Shown here: piece after piece, positions 9,341 through 18,407 of the stretch | Numbering within the stretch: the stretch's first letter is position 1 | How the letters are laid out: the number at the start of each line of letters is the position of its first letter | Assembly: GCA_038142525.1 (NCBI GenBank) | Contig: JAYQKE010000015.1 | Span: forward strand, 558,001 to 622,000 | DNA length: 64,000 bases | Reading direction: 5' to 3' | Source: CAJQHK01 sp038142525 | GTDB lineage: Bacteria; Pseudomonadota; Alphaproteobacteria; Rickettsiales; UBA1997 | Made by a program: the position numbers and the translations under genes | The notes under the pieces: generated by a model | Told to the model about the DNA's origin: nothing | Database searches by the model: none | The model's input: only the letters and a program-made list of their open reading frames with translations

Positions 9341-10006
9341 CTATAATTTATTAATTATATCTACTAAATCCTCTCTAATTTTTTCATTTTTGATTAATTG
9401 TTTTTCCTGATCAAAATTATCATAAAAACTTGGAATAGACAATGTACCAATTAGCTTACCATTAAAAAATGCTGTTGATTTGGTTGCGAGATCTAAGACG
9501 CTAGCACCACCACCTGGTCCGGGGGATGTAGAAAGTAAAATTACTTTTTTTTACCTTGGAAAACTTTTGGATTAATTCTTGAGCACCAATCAAAAATGTT
9601 TTTATAGGCTGACCAATTTCTTTTTCTTTATCTTCACTAAATGTGTATGAGCCATTATGTTCAGCAAAAGAAATTATCAAACTATCGCTATTTTTAATTT
9701 TTTCTAAAATTCTTTAGCCAATTCTGCCTGACCAATTTCTTTTTCTTTATCTTCACTAAATAAGGGTAGTTCATAGTCATTAAGGTCTAAAATTTTCGTA
9801 TCAGCTCCTCTTGCTAAGGATGCAGCATAAGTAACTAATTGTTTATTGATTGATTTTGAGCTATTGAGGTTCAACTTTAGCTCGAACTGATGAAAATTGT
9901 TTATTCCTCTTTTTTTGCTTATTTGAAAGTTTTTTGTTAGGGAACCTCTGAAAAACCAATTATCTAATTTATAGATTTGAAACTGTTTAAATGCTAATAT
10001 TTTCAT
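9341..10006 (-). pseudogene. Scrambled NAD(P)H-dependent FMN reductase
   Basis: The minus strand begins MKILAF, is interrupted by IS5 DNA, then resumes SSKSINKQLVTYAASLARGA, DLNDYELPLFSEDKEKEIG, NSDSLIISFAEHNGSYT and STSPGPGGGASVLDLATKS to a stop at 9341-9343. These are motifs of the small flavodoxin-fold FMN reductase family. The coding line carries IS fragments (9870-9990), several frame changes and a 33-bp direct duplication (9609-9641 and 9728-9760) that places FSEDKEKEIG twice. It also lacks the usual aromatic NLFDW segment. Unlike other breaks in this window this cannot be repaired by a single base, so it is a real pseudogene or a local misassembly at IS copies. Confidence 0.75.
9870..9990. 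mobile_element. Two fused IS5 fragments inside the reductase gene
   Basis: 9941-9989 equals the left end of the complete IS5 copy (from 16439, GGAACCTCTGAAAAACC onward, 48-49 bp). Directly beside it, 9874-9937 on the minus strand equals an internal piece of the transposase gene (about 17381-17444, encoding LSNKQKKRNKQFSSVRAKVE). The two pieces are in opposite relative orientation, so this is a rearranged, internally deleted IS remnant rather than a simple solo end. Confidence 0.8.
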
Positions 10007-10033
10007 AATAAAATAATTAAATTAATATTTAGT

Positions 10034-10086
10034 GTTACTTTAAAGTTGGGAAATGGTATTATACGAATTCCCAAATTTAAAGTAAC
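10034..10086. repeat. Repeat family B, promoter-bearing palindrome
   Basis: The left arm GTTACTTTAAAGTTGGGAA (10034-10052) and right arm TTCCCAAATTTAAAGTAAC (10068-10086) are inverted repeats. Inside lies TTACTT (10035-10040), 16 bp, then TATTAT (10057-10062) preceded by TGG, an extended -10 promoter pattern. The same block precedes dnaK and fadE. The IS1 element has inserted at its right edge, duplicating TAACTTTT. Confidence 0.65.
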
Positions 10087-10173
10087 TTTTGGCATTGTTA
10101 ATTTACAATAGATTTTACTAGCAATTAACATCATTGAGCATAAAATAAGCATTTTAACTCAATAAATCAAGCT

Positions 10174-10983
10174 ATGAAATGTTTAAAATGCTCCAGTTCT
10201 AACGTTTGCAAAAATGGTAAAATGTACGGAATGCTAATCTCTATATGGTTAGAAAAATACTACCAAATACAGCGTAACAAGGGATAAATGTGTCTAATTT
10301 AGCCAAAAATGGTAAAATTAGACAAGAAACTAGAGAAATTACCACAAATAATGCCTAAATTTGGATAAAGATTATAAGTGTAAAAGATTGCAATTATAAT
10401 TATACAAAAGGCAGAAATTCTAAAGATAGATCAATAAAAAGATTTGCCCTGGAGTTGTACCTAGAGGGTCTAGGATTTAGATCTATAGGAAGAATTCTCA
10501 AGGTTAGTCATGTAAGTATCTTTAACTGGATCAAGCAATATGGTCAAAATCTTGATTTATTGCAAAATAGCCATGAAATATGCGTAACTGAGATAGATGA
10601 AATGCACAGCTATATTGGTTCAAAAAAAACTCTGTCTGGATCTGGATTGCTGTTGATAGATATGCAAAAGAATTCATCAACTTCGTTGTTGGCGACAGAT
10701 CTACAAGAACTGGAAAAGAACTTTGGGAAGGAGTAAAAGACAGAGCTAAAGGCATTATAGCAACGGATTATTGGAAACCGTATGAGAAATTTGTTCCTAA
10801 GGATAAGCATATTCAATCCAAGGCACATACTTATACTATCGAGGGCTATAATAGCTTGTTCAGACACTTCTGGCTAGAATGAGAAGAAAGAGCAAATGCT
10901 ACTCTAAATCAATAAAGATGCTTGAATATTCAGTAAAATTATTGATTTTAAAGAGAAATGGCTTATTATCTATTTTGGATTAA
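10174..10983 (+). pseudogene. IS1-family transposase remnant
   Basis: The reading begins MKCLKCSSSNVCKNGKMYG, the zinc-finger N-terminus (CxxC) of InsA. It is interrupted by IS5 DNA, then resumes YKC(K)DCNYNYTKGRNSKDRS, FALELYLEGLGFRSIGRILK (helix-turn-helix) and the InsB catalytic part with EIDEMHSYIGSKK, VDRYAKEFINFVVGD, IATDYWKPY and IEGYNSLFRH. Besides the insert there are at least three single-base breaks: an extra A near 10390, a missing A in the A8 run 10622-10629, and a missing C near 10870. The element is probably not autonomously active. Confidence 0.85.
10232..10373 (+). mobile_element. IS5 3'-end fragment inside IS1
   Basis: 142 bp identical or nearly so to 17549-17690 of the complete IS5 element, covering the last ~15 codons of its transposase (ANLYMVRKILPNTA) and non-coding DNA beyond it. 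It lacks an IS end, so it did not arrive by simple transposition. Recombination, or an assembly join through the repeat, must be considered. Confidence 0.8.
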
Positions 10984-10990
10984 CAATGCC

Positions 10991-11218
10991 TAACTTTTTA
11001 ATAAATAAATTATTCATTTTAAGATGAAGTTTTATTTTTAAACCAAAATTAATTTGGTTGATTTTTAAAGCATATATCTATATCATTTCTGTCTTTTTAA
11101 AATACTAATTTCCATCTTTAAAGCAATTTTTGCTCTAGGGAAATTAGTAAAATATCCCATATTAATTAGTAATAAAAGTTACTTTAAAGTTAATGGGAAT
11201 TAACTTAACTATTATAAG
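10991..11218. other. Intergenic region before gcvPA, repeat-filled
   Basis: No gene is seen. 11013-11034 matches repeat family D (CATTTTAAGATGAAGTTTT). 11104-11148 is a short family B palindrome (arms ACTAATTTCC and GGAAATTAGT around TTTAAAGCAATTTTTGCT), in inverted orientation to the copy at 33127-33164. 11175-11190 carries GTTACTTTAAAGTTAA, another B fragment. No glycine riboswitch was recognised. TATTATAAG just before the start may be a -10 box. Confidence 0.5.
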
Positions 11219-12503
11219 ATGCGCTATTTGGCTTTAACGAAGCTTGAAAGGGAGCAAATGAAACAAGATATTGGCATAAATCATATTGATGAGCTTTATG
11301 CTGGCGCTCCAAAAGAATCTATTTTAACTCAAAAAATTGAAAGATTGCCAGACCACCAAGGTGAAATTGAGGTTGAATCTTATCTTAGAAAATTATCTGA
11401 AAAAAATAAACCAGCTACATCTCAGCCATTTTTCTTAGGTGTTGGCTGTTACAATCATCATGTTCCATCCGCTGTGGATCATTTAATTCAAAGGTCAGAA
11501 TTTTTAACTGCCTACACGCCATATCAGCCAGAAATTTCACAAGGAACTTTAAAAACCATTTTTCAATTTCAAACAATTATTTCTCGTTTAACTGGAATGG
11601 AAGTTGCCAATGCCTCTCTTTATGATGGTGCTACTGGCCTTGCTGAAGCTGCTTTAATGGCAGTTAGAATTAAAAGAAATAAGAAAAAAATTGCCATTTT
11701 AGGTGAGATCAATTCTAACTATTTAGAAGTTTTAAAAACTTATACTGATTTAGCTGAAATTGAATTAACTTCTGAAAATGAAATTGATGATCAAACTGCG
11801 GCTGTCATTACTGCCTATCCAGATTTTTATGGTAATGTTACTGATTTGGATGCGGTTAGAAAAAAAGCTGATGAGGTTGATGCTTTAATGATTGTTTCAA
11901 TTACTGAGATTTTATCTCTTGGTCTTTTAGAAGAGCCAAAAATGGCGGATATTGTTACGGGAGAGGCGGCTTCAATTGGTGTTGGTATGAATTTTGGTGG
12001 CCCACATCTGGGTTTTTTTGCTTGTCTTAAAAAATATGTCAGACAAATTCCTGGTAGAATTTGTGGTGCAACCGTGGATCAGGATGGTAAAGAATCTTTT
12101 GTTTTAACATTAAATGCTAGGGAGCAACATATTAGAAGAGATAAGGCAACTTCAAATATTTGTTCTAATCAGGGTCTTTGTGCTGTTGCCTTTACTATTC
12201 ATGCTTTTTTACTTGGTGAAATTGGTTTTAAAAATTTGGCTTTATTAAATCATCAAAAAGCCTGTAAATTATCTGATATTTTATCAAAAATTGCTGGAAT
12301 AGAAGTTTTAAATGATAGTTTCTTTAATGAATTTACTATTAAATTGCCAAAAGATGTTAAGGAAATAAGTAAAAAAATTATTAGAAAGAAATATTATTTC
12401 TGGTTTAGCCTTAGATAATAATCTTATGATTATGGCGGTGACTGAATTAACCAGTGATAAAGATATGAAAATATTAGCAGAAAATCTTAAAGAAATATTG
12501 TAA
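11219..12503 (+). CDS. gcvPA: Glycine decarboxylase P-protein subunit 1, frameshifted
   Basis: N-terminal half of the split P-protein of the glycine cleavage system; with GcvPB it decarboxylates glycine and passes the aminomethyl group to lipoyl-GcvH. Typical motifs are MRYLALTKLEREQMKQDIGI (start), CYNHHVPSAVDHLIQRSEFL, TAYTPYQPEISQGTLKTIFQ, TGMEVANASLYDGATGLAEA, NFGGPHLGFFACLKKYVRQI and PGRICGATVD. The frame breaks near 12388 (AAA for AA). Corrected, it continues ISGLALDNNLMIMAVTELTS to a TAA at 12501-12503 that overlaps the gcvPB ATG. Length is ~428 residues, slightly short of the usual ~445. gcvT and gcvH are not in the window. Confidence 0.93.
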
Positions 12504-14030
12504 TGAGCGAATCCATTGTAAAAAATATAGATGTCAATTCTAAAGAAAATTTTATACCAAAAAATATTGGTTTAAATACAGAAGAAGATTTATTGTTTAG
12601 AAAATCAAGAACAGGGTCTTGTGGTGTTGATTTGCCAGAAATTGCTGATTTTAAATTAAAAATTGCCGGTAAAAAAAGAGAAAAAATTGGTTTACCAGAA
12701 TTAACAGAACCTGATGTAATTGGCCATTTTGTTAATTTATCAACTGAAAATTATTCAATTGATAAGGGTTTTTATCCACTGGGATCTTGCACTATGAAGC
12801 ATAATCCTCGCCTTAATGAAAAAGTTGCTAGATTTTCAGGATTTGCCAATATTCATCCACTTCAAGATCAGTCAACAATTCAAGGAGCTTTGGAATTAAT
12901 GTATGAATTGCAAAATTGGCTATCGATTATGACAGGTCTTCATGCGGCCTGCCTTGCTCCTGCTGCTGGTGCTCAAGGTGAATTAGCTGGTATTTTAACT
13001 ATTAGAGCGGCTCTTACTGCTAAAGGTGATGCACGTAAAATTATCCTAATTCCAGATTCGGCCCATGGTACAAATCCTGCGACTGCTGCAACTTGTGGTT
13101 ATCAAATTAAAGTTATTCCATCAAATAAAAAAACGGGTGAGGTTGATTTTGATGAATTTAAAAAATTAGTTGCCGAATATGATCGGGATATTGCTGCTAT
13201 TATGTTAACCAATCCTAATACTTGTGGTAAATTTGAATCAAAAGTAAAGGATATTGCTGATATTATTCATGGAATTGGTGCTTATTTTTACTGTGATGGT
13301 GCTAATTACAATGCAATTGTTGGTAAAATTAAACCAGCAGATATTGGTGTGGATGTAATGCATTTTAATTTATAAAACATTTTCTACTCCTCATGGTGGT
13401 GGTGGTCCTGGTTGTGGTCCTATTGCGGTTTCTAAGGAACTTGCTGATTTTACCCCTTCTCCAATTGTTGTTAAAGAGGGTGATCAATATAAAATTGCTG
13501 ATCCAAAATATACAGTTGGAAAGATTAAAGGCTTTCATGGGCAATTTGGTATGATGGTTCGAGCCCTTTCTTATATGATGTCTCACGGCGCCGATGGTCT
13601 TAAACAAGTTGCTGAAGATGCTGTTTTATCTGCTAATTATGTTTTAACAAAATTAAGAGATCATTATAATGTGCCATTTGAAGGTTTTTGTATGCATGAA
13701 TGTTTGTTAAATGACAAATTACAAAAGGAAAAAGGTGTCACAACTTTGGATATTGCTAAGGCTTTGGTTGAATATGGTATGCATCCAATGACAGTTTTCT
13801 TTCCTTTGGTTACTCCTGGTGCTATGTTGATTGAACCAACCGAAACTGAAAATAAAACAGTGATTGATAATTTTATTGAGACTATGATTTATATTGCTAA
13901 GGAAGTTAAAAATGATTCTGGTGACAAATTTCATTCCTATCCAATTTCTACTCCTAGACGCAGAATGGATGAGGTAAGAATGACTAAAAATACTATTCTT
14001 ACTTTTGATCAACTTAATCTTCAAGATTAA
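12503..14030 (+). CDS. gcvPB: Glycine decarboxylase P-protein subunit 2, frameshifted
   Basis: PLP-binding half of the split P-protein. Visible are KSRTGSCGVDLPE, FYPLGSCTMKHNPRLNEKVA, HPLQDQSTIQGALELMYEL, LAPAAGAQGELAG and DSAHGTNPATAATCGYQ. The PLP lysine lies in NLHKTFSTPHGGGGPGCG. The frame is lost near 13371, one codon before this lysine: AATTTATAAAACA lacks the C of the CAT His codon. The rest (HGQFGMMVRALSYMMSHGAD, GMHPMTVFFPL, STPRRRMDEV) is intact, so an artefact is likelier than inactivation. About 509 residues. TAATG overlaps with gcvPA and with the following tlyC show one translationally coupled operon. Confidence 0.93.
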
Positions 14031-14905
14031 TGGAAAGCGACCCCAAATCTTCACAAAATAATGAGTCAAAAAAGGACTCATTATGTAAATTAATCATCAG
14101 ATTTTTTAAAAATAAAAAGAATTATTTTGCTTCAAGATTAAGAAATATCATTATTAAATGTTATAATATTGGTGTGATTGGTTTAGAGCAAAAAACTATG
14201 ATTAATAATATTTTACAGATCAATAAAATTAAAGTTGGTGATATTATGGTTCCAAGAAATAATATTACTGCTATTGAAAAAAACACTCATCTGGAAGAAA
14301 TCAAAAAGATTATTTTAGACAAAGAAAATAGTAGAATGCCTATCTATAGCAAGAATCTTGATAATATTTTAGGATTTATGCATTGTAAGGATTTGATTAA
14401 ATTTATTAATGATGAGAAGGCCAAATTTAAAATTTCTGATATAAAAAGAAAAATCCTTTATGTACCGCACTCAATGAAGATTACCGATCTTTTAGTAAAA
14501 ATGCGTTCTTCTGGTGTTCATATGGCTATAATCCTTGATGAATATGGTGGAACTGATGGTATTATTACTATTGAAGATATTATTGAAGAAATTGTTGGAG
14601 AAATTAAGGATGAGCATGATATGTTGGAAGAGAATATTTATGTAACTAAAAAACAAATTAGCGATAATGTTTTTCATTTTGGCGGAAGAGTTGATATTGA
14701 AGAAGTTGAAGAAATGTTAGGAGTAAAAATTTCTGAGAATGAAGCAGATGATTTTGAAACTATTGGCGGTTTTATGTTTTTCATTTTAAAGAAAATTCCA
14801 GAAATTAGTGAATCTTTTAAAAAAGGAGAATTATCTTTTAAAGTGTTAGATTCTGATTCAAAATCAATAAAATTAATTGAAGTCACAATATTAAGAAACC
14901 CCTAA
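14030..14905 (+). CDS. tlyC: TlyC/CorC-type CBS-domain protein
   Basis: 291 residues. It has an N-terminal charged region, a CBS-pair domain (about residues 70-195: VGDIMVPRNNITAIEKNTHL, MPIYSKNLDNILGFMHCKDL, MAIILDEYGGTDGIITIEDI) and a C-terminal CorC/HlyC transporter-associated domain (HFGGRVDIEEVEEMLGVKI, DDFETIGGFMF). Such soluble CBS proteins are linked to magnesium/cobalt efflux (CorC). In Rickettsia the homologue is named TlyC and has been proposed as a haemolysin, a role that is debated. It starts on the A of the gcvPB stop. Its last residues RNP and the TAA stop lie within a repeat end (14894-14915). The frame is intact. Confidence 0.88.
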   Translation: MESDPKSSQNNESKKDSLCKLIIRFFKNKKNYFASRLRNIIIKCYNIGVIGLEQKTMINNILQINKIKVGDIMVPRNNITAIEKNTHLEEIKKIILDKENSRMPIYSKNLDNILGFMHCKDLIKFINDEKAKFKISDIKRKILYVPHSMKITDLLVKMRSSGVHMAIILDEYGGTDGIITIEDIIEEIVGEIKDEHDMLEENIYVTKKQISDNVFHFGGRVDIEEVEEMLGVKISENEADDFETIGGFMFFILKKIPEISESFKKGELSFKVLDSDSKSIKLIEVTILRNP

Positions 14906-14915
14906 AAAACTAAAA
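14893..14915. repeat. Solo IS5-type repeat end at the tlyC stop
   Basis: AGAAACCCCTAAAAAACTAA is a diverged copy of the terminal repeat AGGAACCTCTGAAAAACTAA. It supplies the last two codons and stop of tlyC and ends before purB. No partner arm is seen. Confidence 0.5.
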
Positions 14916-14927
14916 TATTAAAACAAC

Positions 14928-16229
14928 ATGATACCAAGATATTCAAGAAAGGAAATGACCAAAATTTGGTCAGATGAAAATAAATATAAAATTTGGCTAG
15001 ATATTGAAACTCATGCCGCAACTGCTATGGAAAATTTAGGTTATATTCCTAAAGGCACTTCCGAGCAAATTGCCAAAAATGCTAAATTTGATGTTGATAA
15101 AATTCTAGAAATTGAAAAAGTAACCAAACATGATGTTATCGCTTTTTTAACTAATATTGCGGAGTCAATTGGAGATGCTTCAAAATATGTTCATTTGGGC
15201 ATGACCAGCTCGGATGTTTTAGATAGCTGTCTTTCAAAACAATTGACAGAATCTGCTGATTTATTATTAGAGGATTTAGATCGTCTTTTAGTAGCTCTTA
15301 AAAAACAAGCATTTACTCATAAGGATTCTGTTTGTGTTGGTCGTTCTCATGGTATTCACGCCGAACCTACATCTTTTGGTCTGAAAATGGCTAGATTTTA
15401 TGCCGAATTTAAAAGAGCTAAAGATAGATTATTGGCAGCAAGAGAGGAAATTGCTATTTGTGCTATTTCTGGACCAGTTGGAACTTTTGCTAATATTGAT
15501 CCCAAAGTTCAAGAGTTTGTTGCTGATAAGATGGGTTTAAAAGCTGAAGATAATTCTACTCAGATAATTCCAAGAGATCGTCATGCACATTTTTTTTGTG
15601 TCTTATCAGTAATTGCCTCTTCAATTGAAAATATTTCCGTTGAAATTAGGCATTTACAAAGAACTGAAGTTTTAGAAGTTGAAGAATTTTTCTCTAAAGG
15701 TCAGAAAGGCTCTTCGGCTATGCCTCATAAGAGAAATCCAATTTTATCAGAAAATCTTACTGGTTTGGCTCGAATTATTAGATCTTCAGCCACCCCAATG
15801 ATGGAAAATGTTGCCCTTTGGCATGAAAGGGATATTTCTCACTCTTCAGTTGAAAGAATGATTGCACCAGATGCTTTAGTGGTTGCTGATTTTGCTTTAA
15901 ATCGTTTGATTGGTTTGGTCGAAAATCTAATGATTTATCCAGAAAATATGGTAAAAAATCTGGAAAAATTAAATGGTTTGGTTTTTTCTGGTCAAGTTAT
16001 GTTGACTTTAATTGAAGAGGCAAAAATTTCTCGCGAAGATGCTTATAAAATTGTTCAAGAAAATGCTATGAAAGTTTGGTCAGAGGGAAAAGATTTTCTA
16101 ACATTATTAAAACAAAATCCTTTGATTTTAGAAAAATTAGGTGAGCAAAAATTAGAGGCTATTTTTGATTATGGTTTTTATATTCGAAATATAGATGAAA
16201 TTTTTGAGAAAGTTTTTACTGAAAAATAG
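14928..16229 (+). CDS. purB: Adenylosuccinate lyase
   Basis: Fumarase/aspartase-superfamily enzyme acting twice in purine synthesis (SAICAR cleavage and adenylosuccinate to AMP). 433 residues, intact. Family features: N-terminal MIPRYSRKEMTKIWSDENKY, the TSSDVLDSCL loop, GRSHGIHAEPTSFGLKMARF with catalytic His, and the signature GSSAMPHKRNPILSENLTG. It starts 22 bp after tlyC, beyond a repeat end, so it may be part of the gcvPA operon. No other pur genes are near; in reduced genomes purB can remain for AMP interconversion alone. Confidence 0.95.
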   Translation: MIPRYSRKEMTKIWSDENKYKIWLDIETHAATAMENLGYIPKGTSEQIAKNAKFDVDKILEIEKVTKHDVIAFLTNIAESIGDASKYVHLGMTSSDVLDSCLSKQLTESADLLLEDLDRLLVALKKQAFTHKDSVCVGRSHGIHAEPTSFGLKMARFYAEFKRAKDRLLAAREEIAICAISGPVGTFANIDPKVQEFVADKMGLKAEDNSTQIIPRDRHAHFFCVLSVIASSIENISVEIRHLQRTEVLEVEEFFSKGQKGSSAMPHKRNPILSENLTGLARIIRSSATPMMENVALWHERDISHSSVERMIAPDALVVADFALNRLIGLVENLMIYPENMVKNLEKLNGLVFSGQVMLTLIEEAKISREDAYKIVQENAMKVWSEGKDFLTLLKQNPLILEKLGEQKLEAIFDYGFYIRNIDEIFEKVFTEK

Positions 16230-16437
16230 CTAATAGTGTCTAATAGATTTTCTGTTCTCTGAAAACCATCTTTATACCTACCAGATTTTATCTCAAAAAT
16301 ATCTTGCAATTAATTAGATATTGTAAAACTACAAATCACTTGTAAAGTCATCCTTTTTATGCTATAATAGCTAAGAATTAAAATAACTATTCGATCATTT
16401 AATTCCAATTCAATAACTAGATATTATGACTATCTAT

Positions 16438-17791
16438 AGGAACCTCTGAAAAACCAATTATCTAATTTATAGATTTGAAACTGTTTAATTTTGTTATTTT
16501 TGCCAAAGTTTAGCAAAGTTATTTTATAAAATTTTGTTTGAATTTATTTGATAAAAATAGCCAGAAAAGCTTGATTTATCTAGCTTTTTTGCTTATTATT
16601 GATATATTAAATTCAAATAAAATATATAATTATGGCAACCCAGCAATCATTTTTTTCATTAGCAATTTCTGGTAGAAAATTAAGAGCGGAGAAGTTTCTT
16701 AATCAAATGACGGATATTATTCCATGGCAAAGATTGATTGATAAGATAGAGCCTTTTTATCCTAATGGTACTAGTGATTACGGTGGCAGGAAGGTGACAG
16801 ATTTATTATTAATATTTAAGATTCATTTGTTACAGCAGTGGTTTGGTCTTAGTGATCCAGCTATGGAGGATGCTATATATGATAGAATAAGTTTTCAAAA
16901 ATTCTTAAATATTGATATTGGTATTGATAATGTTCCGGATGAGACTGTGATATTGAGATTCCGTCATTTATTGGAAAAGCATAATTTATCGTCGATTATA
17001 TTTAACGAGGTAAATTCATATCTTGAAGAGAATGATCTTTTGTTGAAGGAGGGTACGATAACTGATGCGACATTAATATCTGCTCCAACTAGCACAAAAA
17101 ACAAGAAGAGGAAAAGGGACCAAGAGATGTCTTCTACCAAGAAAGGGAAGAATTATTATTTTGGCATGAAGTCTCATATTGGTGTGCAAACTAAGGGTAA
17201 GCCAATTATTCATTCTATTGTCACGACGACAGCTAAAGATCATGATTCTACTAAAACAGAGGAGTTATTACATGGTGATGAAACTTCTTTATTTGGTGAC
17301 AAGGCCTATGATGATAAGGCAATAAAAAGATTTTGTAGGAATCACAATATATTTTATGGTATAACCAATAGAGCTAAATCTAACAAAAAACTTTCAAATA
17401 AGCAAAAAAAGAGGAATAAACAATTTTCATCAGTTCGAGCTAAAGTTGAACATCCATTTCAAATTATAAAGCATCTTTGGGGCTATAGAAAGGTTAGATA
17501 TAATGGTTTACAAAAGAATACTAATCAATTACAAATGCTATCATTCCTTGCTAATCTCTATATGGTTAGAAAAATACTACCAAATACAGCGTAACAAGGG
17601 ATAAATGTGTCTAATTTAGCCAAAAATGGTAAAATTAGACAAGAAACTAGAGAAATTACCACAAATAATGCCTAAATTTGGATAAAGATTGTTAATTTTT
17701 AACAAAATTAGCAATCTTTATCCAAATTATAAAAATTTTTTCTGAAAAATGAAAAAATAGACAAAATTAAATAGGAAAATCAGAGGTTCCT
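16438..17791 (+). mobile_element. Complete IS5-family insertion sequence
   Basis: Bounded by inverted ends AGGAACCTCTGA (16438-16449) and TCAGAGGTTCCT (17780-17791), about 1.35 kb, with an intact transposase gene. No target duplication is visible: the left flank CTAT and right flank TGAG differ, consistent with a flanking deletion that also removed the 5' part of the transposase remnant to the right. A 190-bp non-coding leader and a 190-bp tail flank the gene. Fragments of the same element lie at 9870-9990 and 10232-10373, and its ends resemble several intergenic palindromes in the window. Confidence 0.88.
16632..17594 (+). CDS. IS5-family DDE transposase
   Basis: 320 residues with an N-terminal DUF772-type domain (GGRKVTDLLLIFKIHLLQQWF, LSDPAMEDAIYDRISFQKFL, PDETVILRFRHLLEKH) and a DDE domain. 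Visible catalytic candidates are Asp in GTITDATLISAP, Asp in SLFGDKAYDDK, and Glu in RAKVEHPFQIIKHLWGYRKV. The ending NLYMVRKILPNTA matches IS5-group transposases. It is intact, unlike many housekeeping genes here, so the element may be active. It starts at ATG 16632 after a long leader. It would act on the AGGAACCTCTGA ends and possibly on the small palindromes with similar ends. Confidence 0.93.
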   Translation: MATQQSFFSLAISGRKLRAEKFLNQMTDIIPWQRLIDKIEPFYPNGTSDYGGRKVTDLLLIFKIHLLQQWFGLSDPAMEDAIYDRISFQKFLNIDIGIDNVPDETVILRFRHLLEKHNLSSIIFNEVNSYLEENDLLLKEGTITDATLISAPTSTKNKKRKRDQEMSSTKKGKNYYFGMKSHIGVQTKGKPIIHSIVTTTAKDHDSTKTEELLHGDETSLFGDKAYDDKAIKRFCRNHNIFYGITNRAKSNKKLSNKQKKRNKQFSSVRAKVEHPFQIIKHLWGYRKVRYNGLQKNTNQLQMLSFLANLYMVRKILPNTA

Positions 17792-17792
17792 T

Positions 17793-18407
17793 GAGTCTAA
17801 TTCTAGACCAAATAGGACAAAGACAATAGAAGATAATATTACTAAAGACAGGAATGAAGATCAAATTTCTAATAATAAAATAGGAAACTTAACTATTGAG
17901 CAATCAGAATCGGCAGATCCAGATGCCACTTGGCTAAAGAAGGGAAATAAATATCATTTTGGATTTAAATCATTTGCCACAACAGATGAAGAAGGATTTA
18001 TCAATAAAACCAAAACAATTCCAGCCAATCAATCTGAGATTAATCAAATGGAGGATATGGTAACGGATTGTGATAAATTTTCTGGAGATAAGGGTTATGA
18101 TTCTAAAGGAAATAGAGATATCTTACGAAAAAAAGGCATCAAAACCAGATTGATGTATAAAAAGCCAAAAGGAAAACCCATGACCAAATGGCAAAAAAGA
18201 TTTAATAAAGCTGTATCAAAAAGAAGATTTATTGTTGAACAATCTTTTGGAACTCTAAAAAGAAGATTTAAATTCAATAAAGCTTCTTATTTTACAACAA
18301 AAAAAGTAAATGCTCAATTTACTCTAAAAGCTATTTGTTTAAATCTACTCAAAGCAGTTAATAAAATAAAAGCATTGGTGCCACCAAAACAACTGGAATT
18401 AGGATAA
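17793..18407 (+). pseudogene. 5'-truncated second IS5-type transposase
   Basis: An open frame runs from the right edge of the IS5 copy to TAA 18405-18407. It reads ADPDATWLKKGNKYHFGFKS, FATTDEEGFI, DKFSGDKGYDSKGN and KRRFIVEQSFGTLKRRFKF, the second Asp and the Glu regions of another IS5-family transposase, different in sequence from the 16632 gene. The N-terminal third, including the first catalytic Asp, is missing, cut exactly at the IS end. No matching 5' part is found to the left of 16438. It is probably inactive. Confidence 0.8.

Larger units (their letters stand above)
10091..10990 (+). mobile_element. IS1-family insertion sequence, defective
   Basis: Terminal inverted repeats GGCATTGTTAAT (10091-10102) and ATTAACAATGCC (10979-10990) bound the element. 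It is flanked by an 8-bp direct repeat TAACTTTT (10083-10090 and 10991-10998), the target duplication size expected for IS1. It contains a broken transposase and a 142-bp insert of IS5 sequence, which explains its 900-bp length against ~770 bp for typical IS1. Confidence 0.9.

Noticed and set aside
10991..11218. Glycine riboswitch upstream of gcvPA
   Set aside because: The region consists of repeat fragments and AT-rich DNA; no tandem aptamer-like conserved GG-rich blocks were found.
13365..13607. Antisense ORF opposite gcvPB
   Set aside because: It is a shadow of the conserved gcvPB coding frame, with low-complexity Arg/Thr content and no start signals.
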